From contig JACCIC010000052.1 of assembly GCA_018907035.1 (NCBI GenBank), positions 930,001 through 994,000 of the forward strand: DNA of 64,000 bases, read 5' to 3'. The translations under genes were made by a program, and so were the position numbers. Under the pieces are notes generated by a model, which worked only from the letters and a program-made list of their open reading frames with translations, did not search any database and was not told the DNA's origin. The stretch is from Sycobia sp. Sy_11 (Eukaryota > Arthropoda > Insecta > Hymenoptera > Epichrysomallidae). Positions 13,041 through 23,100 of the stretch are shown here, piece after piece. Position 1 is the stretch's first letter. The number at the start of each line of letters is the position of its first letter.

Positions 13041-13305
13041 TCACCTATTGTCATCACCATCAGGGTTTGCTTGATTATTTTGTGCATCAGCTTCCATTGA
13101 TTTCACCTGCTGTCGATCATTACTATTATCCGACATGCTGGCATCGTCACTTTGTAAAAGAACTCTATTTGAGGAAGGGCTGTTTTCATCCACTAGTTGA
13201 TTTAAACAATTTGGTGAATCAGCACTACATAGAGATTCAGGAGTACCAGCTGAACCAGTGCTATTTGCATTTATAGAGGAAAAAGATGTTAAAATTGACT
13301 CTGCC
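13041..13305 (-). CDS. Fam122: Fam122/PABIR homologue, coding exon 5 (C-terminus)
   Basis: The exon opens after the acceptor ttttatttcag (minus strand) with one base that completes a split AGG codon. It then runs 87 codons beginning AESILTSFSSINANSTGSAG and stops at TGA 13041-13043. The peptide is Ser/Asn/Asp-rich and acidic, with TPESLCSADSP and ending near NPDGDDNR. This is the kind of low-complexity, acidic C-terminus expected for FAM122 proteins. The phase agrees exactly with the donor of exon 4 at 49331, and the five exons sum to 1107 nt. The link spans a 36 kb intron, so it rests on phase, splice sites, strand and composition rather than on overlap. RNA evidence would settle it. Confidence 0.7.
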
Positions 13306-13339
13306 CTGAAATAAAAAAAATAGTTATATTATTAAAATA

Positions 13340-13779
13340 CTTTAATTGTGCTTTTGTCGACTGCTTATATACACATTAATAAATATTTTCATTAGTCTCA
13401 CGTTGAAACGTTGGACTACGTCTTCAATTAGGTAAGGGTCGTGGGGACAGTCAGATTGCACTTTACTAACATAAATGTTTTTTCAGCTAATATTTTTATT
13501 TTCAAATTAATCTAGCGGGGTGATTTTACACAAGGACAGTCTGACTGTCATTATAATTTTTAATTTTTATTTTTATTATTTTTTGTATTGATTAAAATTT
13601 TGTATTAATTAAAATTATAAATTGTACTTATGTTGACTGTTCTGAATTAAATTAATAAATATTTTTGTCAGTCTTACAGTCTTTATAATATCATATATTA
13701 GCTAAAATAATGACAGTCAGACTGTTCTTGTTTATGATCACCCCTGTAGAATCTGAAATAAAACTTATTACTACAATAA
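13340..13779. repeat. Penelope-type tail repeats
   Basis: It contains the same strings as the termini at 53.9 and 62.2 kb: gtcgactg, attaataaatatt, gtcttacagt and gacagtcagactgt. It also has a truncated piece of the hammerhead-like region (gttgaaacgttggac). Several partial copies lie head to head. There is no coding sequence. Confidence 0.5.
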
Positions 13780-14157
13780 ATTATATCAGAAAATTAAAAA
13801 TAAAAATAAAATAAAATTAATAATAAAATAAAAATAAAAATAAAAATACATTAATACGTAAAATAAAAAAATAATAAAAGTACTATTCTATGTTAGAAAA
13901 GGACAACTTGACTGCTCCCACAACCTTAAATTTAGAATTACTTTCTTGTCCAATGTTTCGAACCGCTACGGTTCATCCTGAGGAACTAAACTAAATTGAA
14001 AAACTCAGCATGCTACATTATATACCCCATCTCCACTCTAAATTTATTAGTATAACATTTATAGGGCTTTTTTTTTTTAACTTAAATGTGAAATATAAAT
14101 TCTATATTAATAAATAATGATAACTGTTGTCCAATTTACTTGACTCTAACATTAAAT

Positions 14158-14817
14158 TTACATTATTGGAATATATTGATGTTCATATATTCTTTGCTTT
14201 AGGTACCTTCCCGTTTGTCCAATATAATATTTGTTACAATTTTTACAATTTATTTTGTTTACTATTCCTGTTTTCAAACATTTATCATCCTTATCTTTAC
14301 AATTATTAAATAGCTTTCTAATATTATTATTGTTTCTAAAGTAAACTTGAATCTTATGTTTCTTAAATGCATTTCTAATTCTTTCGAATAATCCTCTTAT
14401 ATATGGTACTACAACGATTTTATTATTATTATCCCTCTTTTTCATATTACGTTCTCTAGTGCTATTATAAATTTGATCCACTCTCTCTGCAATCATTTTA
14501 TACACAATGTCTATTGAATAATCATTGTTAATGAATATCTCTTTAATTAATTTTAAATTATCTTTTCTAAAATCTCTGTGTGATAATTTGATTGCTCTGT
14601 TGATGACTTCCTTTACAGTACCTATCTTGTTTCAAAATAGATGGTGTGAGTTATAATTTAACAAACTACCTGACCATATAGGTTTTCTGTACCAATTTAA
14701 TTTTTCTCTGTTATTACTAACTCTAATAACATTGACGTCCAAAAAGCTTAATTTATTATTTGATTCTAATTCCTTTGTATATTTAATTCTATCATGGATG
14801 GAATTAAAAACATCCAT
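14158..14817 (-). pseudogene. Penelope-like RT C-terminus and GIY-YIG endonuclease fragment
   Basis: The frame starts with MDVFNSIHDRIKYT and LSFLDVNV, the late RT motif typical of Penelope-like reverse transcriptases. It then has NWYRKPIWSGSLLNYNSHH. An in-frame TGA at 14632-14634 breaks it. The same frame continues through KIVVVPYIRGLFERIRN to an endonuclease start with NKINCKNCNKYYIGQTGR, the GIY-YIG-type core with a CxxC pair just before it, and then YLKQRIYEHQ. It ends soon after, so the C-terminal half of the endonuclease is missing. The family uses this nuclease to nick target DNA for reverse transcription. Confidence 0.8.
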
Positions 14818-14891
14818 ATTAAACTAATAAATTTAGAGTGGGGATAAGATATATAATGTAGCATGCTGAGTTTTTCAATTTAGTTTAGTTC

Positions 14892-14919
14892 CTGAGGATG
14901 AACCGTAGCGGTTCGAAAC
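14892..14919 (+). ncRNA. Hammerhead-ribozyme-like motif in the Penelope arm
   Basis: The sequence reads CTGAGGA, then T, then the perfect stem GAACCG-TAG-CGGTTC, then GAAAC. That resembles the hammerhead core (CUGANGA, stem II, GAAA). Penelope-like elements are known to encode hammerhead motifs in their terminal repeats. The extra U between the conserved GA and stem II is unusual. The left arm has the same stem on the minus strand (13957-13976) but reads CTCAGGA. Stem I/III pairing was not worked out, so activity is unproven. Confidence 0.4.
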
Positions 14920-15175
14920 ATTGGACAAGAAGGTAATTCTAAATTTAAGGTAGTGGGGGCAGTCAGGTTGTCCTTTACTAACATAGAATAGTACTTTTAT
15001 TATTTTTTTATTTTACTTATTATTGTATTTTTATTTTTATTTTTATTTTACTTATTATTGTATTTTTATTTTTATTTTTATTTTATTATTAATTTTATAT
15101 TATTTTTATTTTTAATTTTTTGATATACTTTCTGGTAGTATAAGGCTTATTTCAGATTCTACGGGAGTGATTATT

Positions 15176-15554
15176 GAATTTTTATTAAATATAGTAGGTG
15201 GAATGTTAAAATAAAGATACACGAAATAATCTTTTAATATGAACTTTATTTCAAACGAGGAAAAAATATCAGGCATCTAAACAATAAACTCATAAATCAT
15301 TTGCCACGCAGAGCAGCAAAGACCCAGATCGTAATAAGACCCAGGGACACATATGTTTACATCCTTTTACGATACGGTTCAATATTTAGTTTCAAGTATT
15401 TTTTGCTTTATTATTTATAGAAGGCTACAAAACTATTATTAAAATATGTCTCATGGACATTATTTTAATATTTAGAATTTGAATGCTATTTAACCCAAGA
15501 AGAGTTTAGTAGAAAATTATTTTTAATAATTTTCTTTAATATTTAGTAATTTAT
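15176..15554. other. AT-rich intronic DNA, nothing recognised
   Basis: No ORF, repeat partner or RNA gene was recognised between the Penelope arm and the SINE. Confidence 0.5.
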
Positions 15555-15790
15555 TAAAACGTGATGTCAGAGACCTACAATGGCTCGATCACTAGAGCGA
15601 ACGACTAATAACTTGGTGATCCGAGTTCAAATCCCGGTTTCGGCCGAACGACACAAGCACCGCTGTGATAATGTACATGTGCTTTGTTTACAAACACATC
15701 GTAGACCTCCGTCGCTGATTAGCACCAATATTTGGAAGCATAAATAGAGCGACGTTAAATAACATAAAAAATAAAAAAAAATAAAAAACG
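15555..15790 (+). mobile_element. tRNA-derived SINE, copy 2
   Basis: It starts gagacctacaatggctcgat and has a tRNA-like head with B-box-like gagttcaaatcccggtt. The body contains gtacatgtgctttgtttaca, then taaatagagcgac and an A-rich tail. It aligns throughout with the minus-strand copy at 9103-9297. A fragment of the same 5' end (aggcctacaatggctc) recurs at about 15919-15936, suggesting a second, severely truncated copy. Confidence 0.8.
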
Positions 15791-16184
15791 TGATGTTATT
15801 CAAAAACAAAAATTACTTTTCAAGGACAATTTGTTCAAAATGAATTTTTTTACAATAATTGTAATTCCAAGAAAAAACTTGTAATTGTAAGTTATAATTT
15901 CACATTGTAATTTTTTTAGGAGGCCTACAATGGCTCTTTTACTTCATTTTTGTCTTTATGTTATAATATTAACGTAATTCAATATTAGTTTTCCTCTTTT
16001 CTGATAACCAATTTTTATTATTGATGCATATTTACGCTGTTTCTTGTCTGTAATGCATCAGTGCTGAAAATTATTATTTTTAATAGCTTAAACTACCTTT
16101 GTATTTATAAATCATTTACACGATCGATATAAATATACAGTGCATAATATCTACGTATTTGTTAACCAGTACATGATAAATTAC

Positions 16185-16415
16185 AATAAAATTTTCAAAA
16201 TAACAACAATAAATTATTCGTATTTATAATTGCTTAACATCAATTACATTAACATGTTCTATTTTCAGTGTTTATACATTATTAATGTATATAATCTTTC
16301 AATTCTATTCATTGGAGAGAAATTCTCCCCTGTACTTCTAAATATTTTTATTTATTTCAATTATTGTAAAATTCATCATTAAAATAGTTTTTCTACTTTC
16401 ACTGTTTTCACCAAT
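16185..16415. repeat. Interspersed repeat, inverted partner at 30152-30390
   Basis: About 230 bp match the reverse complement of 30152-30390 at roughly 90 percent by eye. Examples are ataattgcttaacatcaatta, cattggagagaaattctc and ctgtacttctaaatatt (each read on one strand). It abuts the truncated end of the 3' LTR. It may be a separate element family or the trace of a rearrangement around the Gypsy element. Confidence 0.7.
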
Positions 16416-16420
16416 ACAAC

Positions 16421-17274
16421 GAGCTGGAACGAGAGAACAGGGAACGGGGAACTAGGAACGCGAAAGAACGAGTCTAATTGTTAACAATATATGATAAATT
16501 TTTTATTATAACTCGCGCATCACACATTCCTTACTCTACGCGTTACAAATCTCTTCGCAATTTACAGTGAACATTATAAGAGCGACGGCGACAGACACGA
16601 CGGAGCGGGTTCCGCGGACAAGGATAGATGTGGTAGGACAGGGGGGAGAAGGGGGGACGCGGTGTAGTCTACAGCTAGACGCTCGCGCGCGCGCGGCTAC
16701 ACTACGATGGCGCGCGCTCACAGGGGGACGCGCACTTTACTCATTACTAATAACTTGGAAGGCTACTTGCCAAAGGGTCCTCGGCGCCGCTGCTTCTTCT
16801 CGGTCGCGTGGCTTCCTCTCGTCCGGGTTGTGCCTTCGCGCTTCCTCTCTCTTTCTCCTTCACTCTCTCTCTTCTGTGCGGGGCTATCTTTCCTCCTTCC
16901 TTCCTTCTCGGTTTCTCGCTGAGCCTTCAGGCCCAGGGGCGATGCTGGTTCGGAACGACCGCGGAGACGGTCGTGGATCAGGCGTTGCTGTTGAGGTCGT
17001 CGTCGACGTATGCACGGCTGGCGCGTAGTAATCATCGGAATGCGGGTAGCAACCGAATCGGAGAAGAGTTCGATAGTTTAGATGACAACTCAGCTCGATA
17101 CGTCAGATATCCTCGACGGCTCGGGGAAGAAGAAGAAGGTGAACTTCTTTTCTTTTCGCTTCCTTCTTCGCAGACGAACGTCGCGCACTATCGCGGCTCG
17201 TGCTTCGCGTATTTTCGCCGTAACGCGCGAACGCTCGGTTTTGCAACGGCAGACCGGCCATTTGGTCGGTCACA
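16421..17274 (-). repeat. 3' LTR of the large Gypsy element, end-truncated
   Basis: It aligns with 29303-29981 in the same orientation at about 95 percent by eye. On the minus strand it begins TGTGACCGACC directly after a polypurine tract. It lacks the last ~55 bp found in the 5' LTR, stopping at the gctggaacgag landmark. It carries about 175 bp (16845-17020) absent from the other LTR. GC content is high compared with its surroundings. Open frames on either strand here are composition artefacts of the LTR. Confidence 0.8.
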
Positions 17275-17287
17275 AACTCCCCCTTCC
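17275..17287 (-). promoter_or_regulatory. Polypurine tract
   Basis: On the minus strand the purine-rich run ggaagggggagtt lies immediately before the TGTGACC start of the 3' LTR. This is the standard position of the plus-strand primer in LTR retroelements. Confidence 0.75.
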
Positions 17288-18481
17288 AAACCGACGGTTA
17301 GGCGTGTTGTCCTTCGCGCGTCTTTCGACCGGTAAGGATATGATTGGGGATAGGGAGTAGGATCCGTGTATATCGGAACCGCTCGTGTGAACTTTAACGT
17401 GTTTTTTCGAATTCAAAATTATACATTTTTTTTCTGGGACTAAAAATAAAATTAAATTCTACCTTTCATGACCATCGGTGATCTCTTGGTGATGTCGTCG
17501 TCCGCTGGTAGCTCTATATAATTCAATATAGGTCTTACATATTAAGGGTTTATTCCTATGCTAGTGTATATAACGAAAAGAAAATATTAGTTCTTCGCGC
17601 TGATTCTACCAAATCCAGTATCAGGAATTTCTGAATACGGTGGGGAAATTAAACAGAATGTTTCTTTGCGCTGGGGCATAAAAGGGAAAAAAATGTTTAT
17701 GACTATCAATACCTATTCTAACTAATTACTTTAATAAGAAACAAAAGAAAAGGTAATTAAGATTACGTTATATTATTATTACACTAAGTTTGTAACAGTT
17801 ATATAAAAAGACATAAGTAAGTAAAAATAACTAAGTTATATAAAAATGAAACGTATAACTAATTCTAAGATAATTGTAGAAATATGAAGCGTATAAACTA
17901 ACTCTAAGATAATTATGAAAATATGACACATATAAACTAATTCTAAGATAATTATGAAAAATATACAACTTATACTCTAATTATCCTAATCTACCATCTA
18001 CGCTATGTCTATGTTTTTATTGTGTGTGACTCTTGCTCGTCTCTTTTTCTTCGCTCGGGGCCTGCTTCGGCCATCTTCTTAAGCTTCTCTGCGCTGAGCT
18101 GGCTTTATCCTGCAGTGAACTCGGAGGCTGGAAATGAGGTTTTTCTATAGTAATTGATTTCCTCTCAGCTCTCGTTGGGGCTGTGTTGCGGGGTCGTGCA
18201 AGCAGCCTTCTCTTTACTTGGAGCCATTGTACGATCTTTTCTCGTGCTACTTGTCACCCGTCAACGCTGCGCCATCGCTGCATTGCCGCGCTCGCGTGTG
18301 TTTTAATTTTTCATCGATACTTATTACGAGACGCCCGTATCATGCCATATTCTTCGCGTTGATAATCCCTGAACAGTGTATTCGGCTGTTTTGCTGGCAT
18401 CGCGGTATGGGGACATGGGGAGGTCTCGCTGGTATCTGGCTCTGGGGATAAAGGGATAACAGCTGGACGGTATTATTATAT
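17288..18481 (-). other. Untranslated 3' part of the large Gypsy element
   Basis: Between the last ORF and the polypurine tract I find no sustained reading frame on the element's strand. The region contains the minisatellite at 17846-17962 and a GC-richer half (18000-18480). Confidence 0.45.
17846..17962. repeat. Minisatellite, three ~39-bp units
   Basis: Units start at 17846, 17884 and 17923, each beginning atga and containing ctaagataatt. They differ by a few substitutions and indels. Confidence 0.8.
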
Positions 18482-19326
18482 TTACTTATTGATATAAACA
18501 TTGGCACCCGGCATGACGATTAAGACCGGTTGCGTGCCTCGGCTGACTACTCCTGTAACCTCCTGCAGGGTCTGCCTCGTCGACTCTTGCGCTCTTGGTT
18601 GCGCGACTGTCGGGGGCTCAGCCTTTCCTAACGCCACTTCTTCCTCTGTCACTTTCTCAGACAACTGCCGCGTCCTCTTATCGCCTTCATCTGGCGACTG
18701 CTTCGCGCTGTCGCCCACCCCCCCTTCCAAGACGAGCCGGCGGAGGCCGGTCTCTTGGGACAGGATGTGCAGGCATGCACATCTGTCGTCGGATTCCCAC
18801 ACCGGTAGCAGAACTTGCTACTCCGCGGTAGCGGGCAGTCGGAGTACCTGTGACCTCGGTGCCGCAGTTCCAGCAGCCATCCCTGTTCCCGGCCTGTTGT
18901 TTAGAAAACGGCCTTGCGGGATAGGATGGGTGCGGTCGGGGGGGATGCGTTTTCTGGGGGGATGACTGCCAACGTCATTAGCGCTGGTATTTTTGGCGTA
19001 GTCAAAGTGGAATTTCTCGTCGCTTGTTGTGCTACACGGCGATAGAGGCTGGCGACGGGACTGGTTGAACCTTGAATTTTGAAGGGGTTAAAATCCTTCT
19101 TATGTTCCAACCTGTAGTTGTCAGTGTGGCTTATGGTTGAATTTTCTGGGCGCGGTAGGGAGATTTGGGACGACTGACCGGCACAGGCTCCTTCATCATA
19201 GGGGCCATCAACTTCTTTGAACTTCTTTGGAATTATGATATTACCTTGCGCTTTCTCGTCTATATTGCCCGGGGACCTTTGGCGATTCTTGTCCTTGCCG
19301 GATCGTTGTGTCCCCACGGACCGCAT
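18482..19326 (-). pseudogene. Distal part of the extra 3' ORF, with a Gag-type zinc-knuckle region
   Basis: This minus-strand continuation of the 404-codon ORF runs in shifted frames (19326-18901 and 18802-18482). Around 18860-18760 one frame gives GCWNCGTE, and the frame one base away gives GHRYSDCPLPR. Together these show Cx2C and Hx4C halves with the spacing of a retroviral CCHC knuckle, separated by a one-base frame break. FCYRCGNP and HACTSCPK follow as a second Cys cluster. Such clusters normally sit at the end of Gag (nucleocapsid) in insect Gypsy elements. Here they lie after integrase. The last stretch (18700-18482) has no recognised domain. Confidence 0.6.
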
Positions 19327-20474
19327 AAAGGCACAGCGGTCTCCACGGTAGAGGCGAACTTCACCCCTTCCGGGGTGCTTACATATATGATAGGTGCTGG
19401 TTTTTTTGGCAAAATTCGCCTATGGCATTTAGGGCCTGGCCGGTATGGTAGGGGGTTGATGGACCGTATTTGTTGACGCGTGGAATACGGTATTGCATCT
19501 CGTGGATTCCGGTGGACCACAATGCGTCTACGGGACGCTTCTAACGGTCCAGTCTTATGCGATGCGTCGCTATCGGACTTGTAACCCACGGCTATTGTAT
19601 CGCCCAAGTCCTCATATCTCCTTGTGAACGGATTGAAGATCCAGTCCGTCTCTTTCTTCTTCTCTTCGTCTCTATTTGCTGTCCCTTGCGATGTTGCTGT
19701 GCTGCGTGCACACTCTGGTTCGTTTCCTAAATCCTCACGTCTATGTGGTCTTCGTAGTTCATTTCTAGGTGTTATTGCGGTAGATTCTCGTCTTTCCGGA
19801 CGATCGCAGAAGGGGATGTTTTCTTCTGCGTTCATCGTAATTTTAAGTCGTTGCGGACTATCGCCATCGGTATCTTCGATGGGGTCGGTAGTTTTACGTC
19901 GTTGCGGACGTTCGCACTCTTGTTGTTGTGCGCCTTTCGTAGTTTGAAGTTGTTGCGGACTTACGCAGAAAGCGTTGTTAGTTTCTGCGTTTATCGTAGT
20001 TTTACGTCGTTGCGGACGTTCGCAGAAGGTGTTATCCTCTGCGTTTTCGCTGGTGGCGGTAGGCGGTGTATGGGGGGTATTTTCTAGGTCGCCGAGTGGG
20101 GAATTGCTGGTGTCCAGCAACGACAGTGCAAATGAATTGCTGTTGACCGTTATAGATGTTTTCGGTCCGGGTTCGTCGACACCTAGCTCCTGAGTTGAGT
20201 CCGGACTGAACTCAATCAGGTTTCCTACTTCTACTTCTTGTTCTCGCTGGTGCAGGGCTTGGGCCAGTTTGGCCGTATCGAAAACTTGCTCGCGGTCGCG
20301 TGGGTACTCGCGCGTCGCGATTACGGGTTCTGAGCCCGTCAGGTTGAGGGTATGAGCGTCCCCTGGTCGACGCGGTTGGTCGGTTAACACGGACCGGTGT
20401 AGCCCTCTACCTCTGCCTACGTTCGGAAGCATCATCTTGGATAAAGGTACCTGTGGAGAAACAAGATGGTGCAT
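19260..20474 (-). CDS. Extra 3' ORF of the large Gypsy element, function unknown
   Basis: A 404-codon open frame starts at an ATG that overlaps the end of pol in another frame (the pol end reads about VHVSDMKKYYPP). It occupies the place where envelope genes sit in env-bearing Gypsy elements, but I see no signal peptide, transmembrane segment or fusion motif, so it is not evidently an envelope. Residues about 150-260 carry degenerate repeats built on CERPQRRKTT, CVSPQQLQTT and CDRPERREST. The rest is charged, Pro/Arg-rich and hydrophilic (for example WIFNPFTRRYEDLGDT). A splice-acceptor-like tract lies just after the ATG. The downstream frames hold a zinc-knuckle cluster, so a Gag- or nucleic-acid-binding accessory role is possible. 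Confidence 0.6.
   Translation of the reverse strand: MHHLVSPQVPLSKMMLPNVGRGRGLHRSVLTDQPRRPGDAHTLNLTGSEPVIATREYPRDREQVFDTAKLAQALHQREQEVEVGNLIEFSPDSTQELGVDEPGPKTSITVNSNSFALSLLDTSNSPLGDLENTPHTPPTATSENAEDNTFCERPQRRKTTINAETNNAFCVSPQQLQTTKGAQQQECERPQRRKTTDPIEDTDGDSPQRLKITMNAEENIPFCDRPERRESTAITPRNELRRPHRREDLGNEPECARSTATSQGTANRDEEKKKETDWIFNPFTRRYEDLGDTIAVGYKSDSDASHKTGPLEASRRRIVVHRNPRDAIPYSTRQQIRSINPLPYRPGPKCHRRILPKKPAPIIYVSTPEGVKFASTVETAVPLCGPWGHNDPARTRIAKGPRAI
20448..20465 (-). promoter_or_regulatory. Candidate splice acceptor at the start of the extra ORF
   Basis: The minus strand reads cttgtttctccacag then gtacc: a pyrimidine-rich tract ending in CAG, eight codons into the ORF. Paired with the GTAAGT in the LTR, it could give a subgenomic mRNA, as for env of some Gypsy elements. 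This is inference only. Confidence 0.35.
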
Positions 20475-21383
20475 TAGGGGGATAGTATTTTTTCATGTCC
20501 GAAACGTGTACTTTGGTTTTCTTCCTGTCGTCCATATCTTCTAGCTCGAAGATGACAGGGGTATTTTCTTGACTATTCGGCATGGAGCAATGAACTTTGG
20601 TGCTAGTTTTGCTGCGACTCTATCCGGCCCTGATGATAATACATGGTTTCTCCTACAAACCATATCGTTTTCCACGAACGACGCTTCTCGTCTATTTTTG
20701 TTGTAGTGGCGTGACTGTTTTTCGCTGGCCACACTAAGGTTTTTCCTGACTAATTCATGAATGGCGGGAAGCCTCTTCATTCTATTAAGCCAGTCAGCAG
20801 GTGTTAATGGCTGATGTGGTTGGTTTGCTGTGCGGATGTTTCTATACGTGGGCATCTCTCTAGGATTTCTACCGAAATTTAAGAAGGCTAGTGAGGCTTG
20901 AGTACCAGCATGCACAGAGGTATTCATGGCAAAGGCTAGTTCGTGTAGGTGGATATCCCAATTTTTATGATCTTCTTTTACAAAGATGGAGATCATGCCT
21001 TTGAATGTCCTATTTACCCGTTCTACAGGGCTTGCCTGTGCATGATACGCTGCTATCAGCTGTTGCACTATTCCGAGTTCGTCGAGTTGCTGTTTGACTA
21101 ACTTATTGACGAACTCGGTGCCATTGTCGGAGATTAAAAACTTGGGACAACCCCATTTGAATACAACTAGCTCTTCTAGCGCCTTTATTATTGTTTGCCC
21201 CGTTGCCTTTCGGAGTGTTCGAAGCTCCACGTATTTGGTAAATAGGTCCTCGAAGATCAATAGATATTTGTGTTGACCTTTACTGGCCGGAAATGGGCCC
21301 ATTATGTCAGTGGCTACGCTCGTCCATGGCCCTTCCACATTTCTGTGTATCATCAAACCTGTTGGTGCTCTCTGGGAGACTTT
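20475..21383 (-). pseudogene. Integrase core and C-terminus of the large Gypsy element
   Basis: In the open frame 21356-20541 the DDE triad is intact: TDIMGPFP (Asp about residue 17), ISDNGTEF (Asp 77) and SPVERVNRTF (Glu 112). That is 34 residues between the last two, the D,D35E spacing. The enzyme would insert the cDNA into chromosomal DNA. The frame is separated from the upstream zinc-binding region by an in-frame TAG near 21381. A frameshift near 20555 moves the C-terminal tail (IFELEDMDD, VHVSDMKKYYP) into another frame. Both breaks look recent, because coding quality on either side is high. Confidence 0.85.
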
Positions 21384-23100
21384 CTATAATTGACATTCTG
21401 GGCAATGTTTAATATAGCTGTAAATATCTCGCCTCATGCCTGGCCAGTAATAGTTTCGAGAGATCTTGTCTAGTGTTTTATCAAAACCAAAATGTTCGGA
21501 TATCGGTGTATTATGACACTCGAACATTATCCGCTCTTGGTCTTTGGAAGAGATGGCAATCTTCCAGTCGTCTTCCTCGGGGCCTAGTATGTCCGAGTAG
21601 ACGTTTGGGCGATGTTTTAGTAGTATATTGTCCTTAATGCACCAGTCTGAATATTTCTCTGGGCATTTTCGGATTTCGCTTACTTTTCTTTCATACCAGC
21701 TATCTCGCACTATAGCGGTGATGGTAGCTGCTGGTGATGATTCCATGGTAGGGGGACGTGAGAGCGCGTCTGGCACCTTGTGCAGTGAGCCTTTTCGGTT
21801 GATGATCGTCATATTATAGGCTTGCAGCGCTGTGGCCCATCTCGCTAGCCTGCCCGTGGAGTTTTTTAGCGTATGCAGCCATTTTAGGCTACTATGATCC
21901 GTGATCACTGTGAATGTTTCTCCCAACAAATAGCCTCTAAATTTCTCGACGGCCCATAGTACCGCGAGGCACTCCTTCTCGGTAATCGTGTAGTTCACCT
22001 CTGCCTTGGTTAATGCCGTACTCGCATAAGCGATAGGGTGTTCTTCATCGTCCGTGTCTTGACTAAGCACGGCACCGAGGGCATAATTGCTGGCATCGGT
22101 TTGGAGTATATAGGGTCTATTTTGTATGGGGCACGCTAACACGGATGCTTGCGTCAGCAAGATACGCAGTTGGTTGAATGCGTCTTCCTGGGGTTTGCCC
22201 CAGTGCCATCTCACATTTTTCCGTAATAGCTTGCTTAAAGGTGCTTTTACGTCCGCTAAAGATTTAATGAAGCGGGCGTACCATCCTACCATGCCGAGAA
22301 AAGTTCTCAGGTGTTTAATGTTCTTAGGTGGTGGATATTCCGTGGCGGCCTTTAGTTTGTCGGGGTCCGTACGTAGTCCGTCTTTGTCTACCACATATCC
22401 TAAGTAGCGTACTTCCGGGCAACAGAACTCAGACTTGTCCTTATTGATTTGTAGTCCAACCTGTTTAAGGCGGGTCAGTACCGCTTCCAATTGCTGAGTG
22501 TGTTCCTCGAAAGTGCTTGTGGCGATAATGATATCGTCCATGTAGACAAACACGCAAGGTTGCCACTGCGGTCCGAACACGACATCCATGCCGCGTTGGA
22601 AGCTGGCTGGGGCGTTGGTCAGCCCATATGGAATCCTCGTGTATTGCAACAGCCCTTTCTGTGGGACTGCGAAGGCAGTTGTTTCCTTGATCTCGTCGTC
22701 TAAAGGAATCTGGTGATACGCTTGACTCAGATCTATCTTTGAGAGATAGCGAGCGTCACGCAGATTATCCAATAGGACGTCCATGTGAGGAAGAGGATAT
22801 GCATCCTTCTTCGTCATCTGGTTCACTGCCCTGTAGTCAATACAGAATCTGATGTTACCGTCTTTTTTCGGCACGATGACTGGACAACTACTCCACGAAC
22901 TCTCCGAAGTTTCGATAATTCCTTCGGCGAGAAGTCTGTCGACTTCTGCATGGGCCTGTTTAATAGTTTGTCCGGTATACGGCGCAGGCGCTGTTTAATA
23001 GGTCGGTGTCCTTGCACGTTTATGTGATGAGGGGGCATCTGTGCAAGCTTCAGTGTCCCTGTGTGTTTTGGTATCAGCTGATCCAAAACTTGTTCTCTCG
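21384..23100 (-). pseudogene. Reverse transcriptase, RNase H and integrase zinc domain
   Basis: The open frame 22874-21384 (496 codons) begins inside the RT fingers with PKKDGNIRFCIDYRAVN. It has IPYGLTNAPASFQ and the catalytic FVYMDDIIIA (YMDD near residue 111). RNase H follows with LQTDASNYALGAVLS, TEKECLAVLWAVEKF and TDHSSLKWL, then the HHCC integrase zinc finger ending CPECQ. The RT N-terminus (LKLAQMPPHHINVQGHRP, QRLRRIPDK) sits in a different frame at 23086-22950, so one frameshift lies near 22960. I see no DTG/DSG protease motif upstream. Family assignment to Ty3/Gypsy is firm. Confidence 0.9.

Larger units (their letters stand above)
13780..15175 (-). mobile_element. Truncated Penelope-like element with inverted terminal arms
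   Basis: A minus-strand RT-end plus GIY-YIG fragment (14158-14817) lies between inverted arms at about 13780-14052 and 14822-15175. The arms share gcatgctacattatat, the string around aaccgtagcggttcg, and a long A/T-rich stretch ending at ctattctatgttag. Penelope-like elements are known to carry terminal repeats (pLTRs) in direct or inverted arrangement and a GIY-YIG endonuclease, which matches. The fingers and palm of the RT are missing, so this copy is dead. Confidence 0.75.

Noticed and set aside
15600..15660. A functional tRNA gene
   Set aside because: Only a tRNA-like head with a B-box is present, no full cloverleaf, and the same body and A tail recur at 9.1 kb. It is a SINE.
16567..17335. 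Overlapping 70-175 codon open frames on both strands in GC-rich DNA
   Set aside because: The segment is an LTR with a clear partner at 29247-29981. The frames are not shared as protein between the copies and are compositional.
19260..20474. An envelope gene for the large Gypsy element
   Set aside because: No signal peptide, transmembrane segment, furin-type site or fusion peptide, and a zinc-knuckle region follows.
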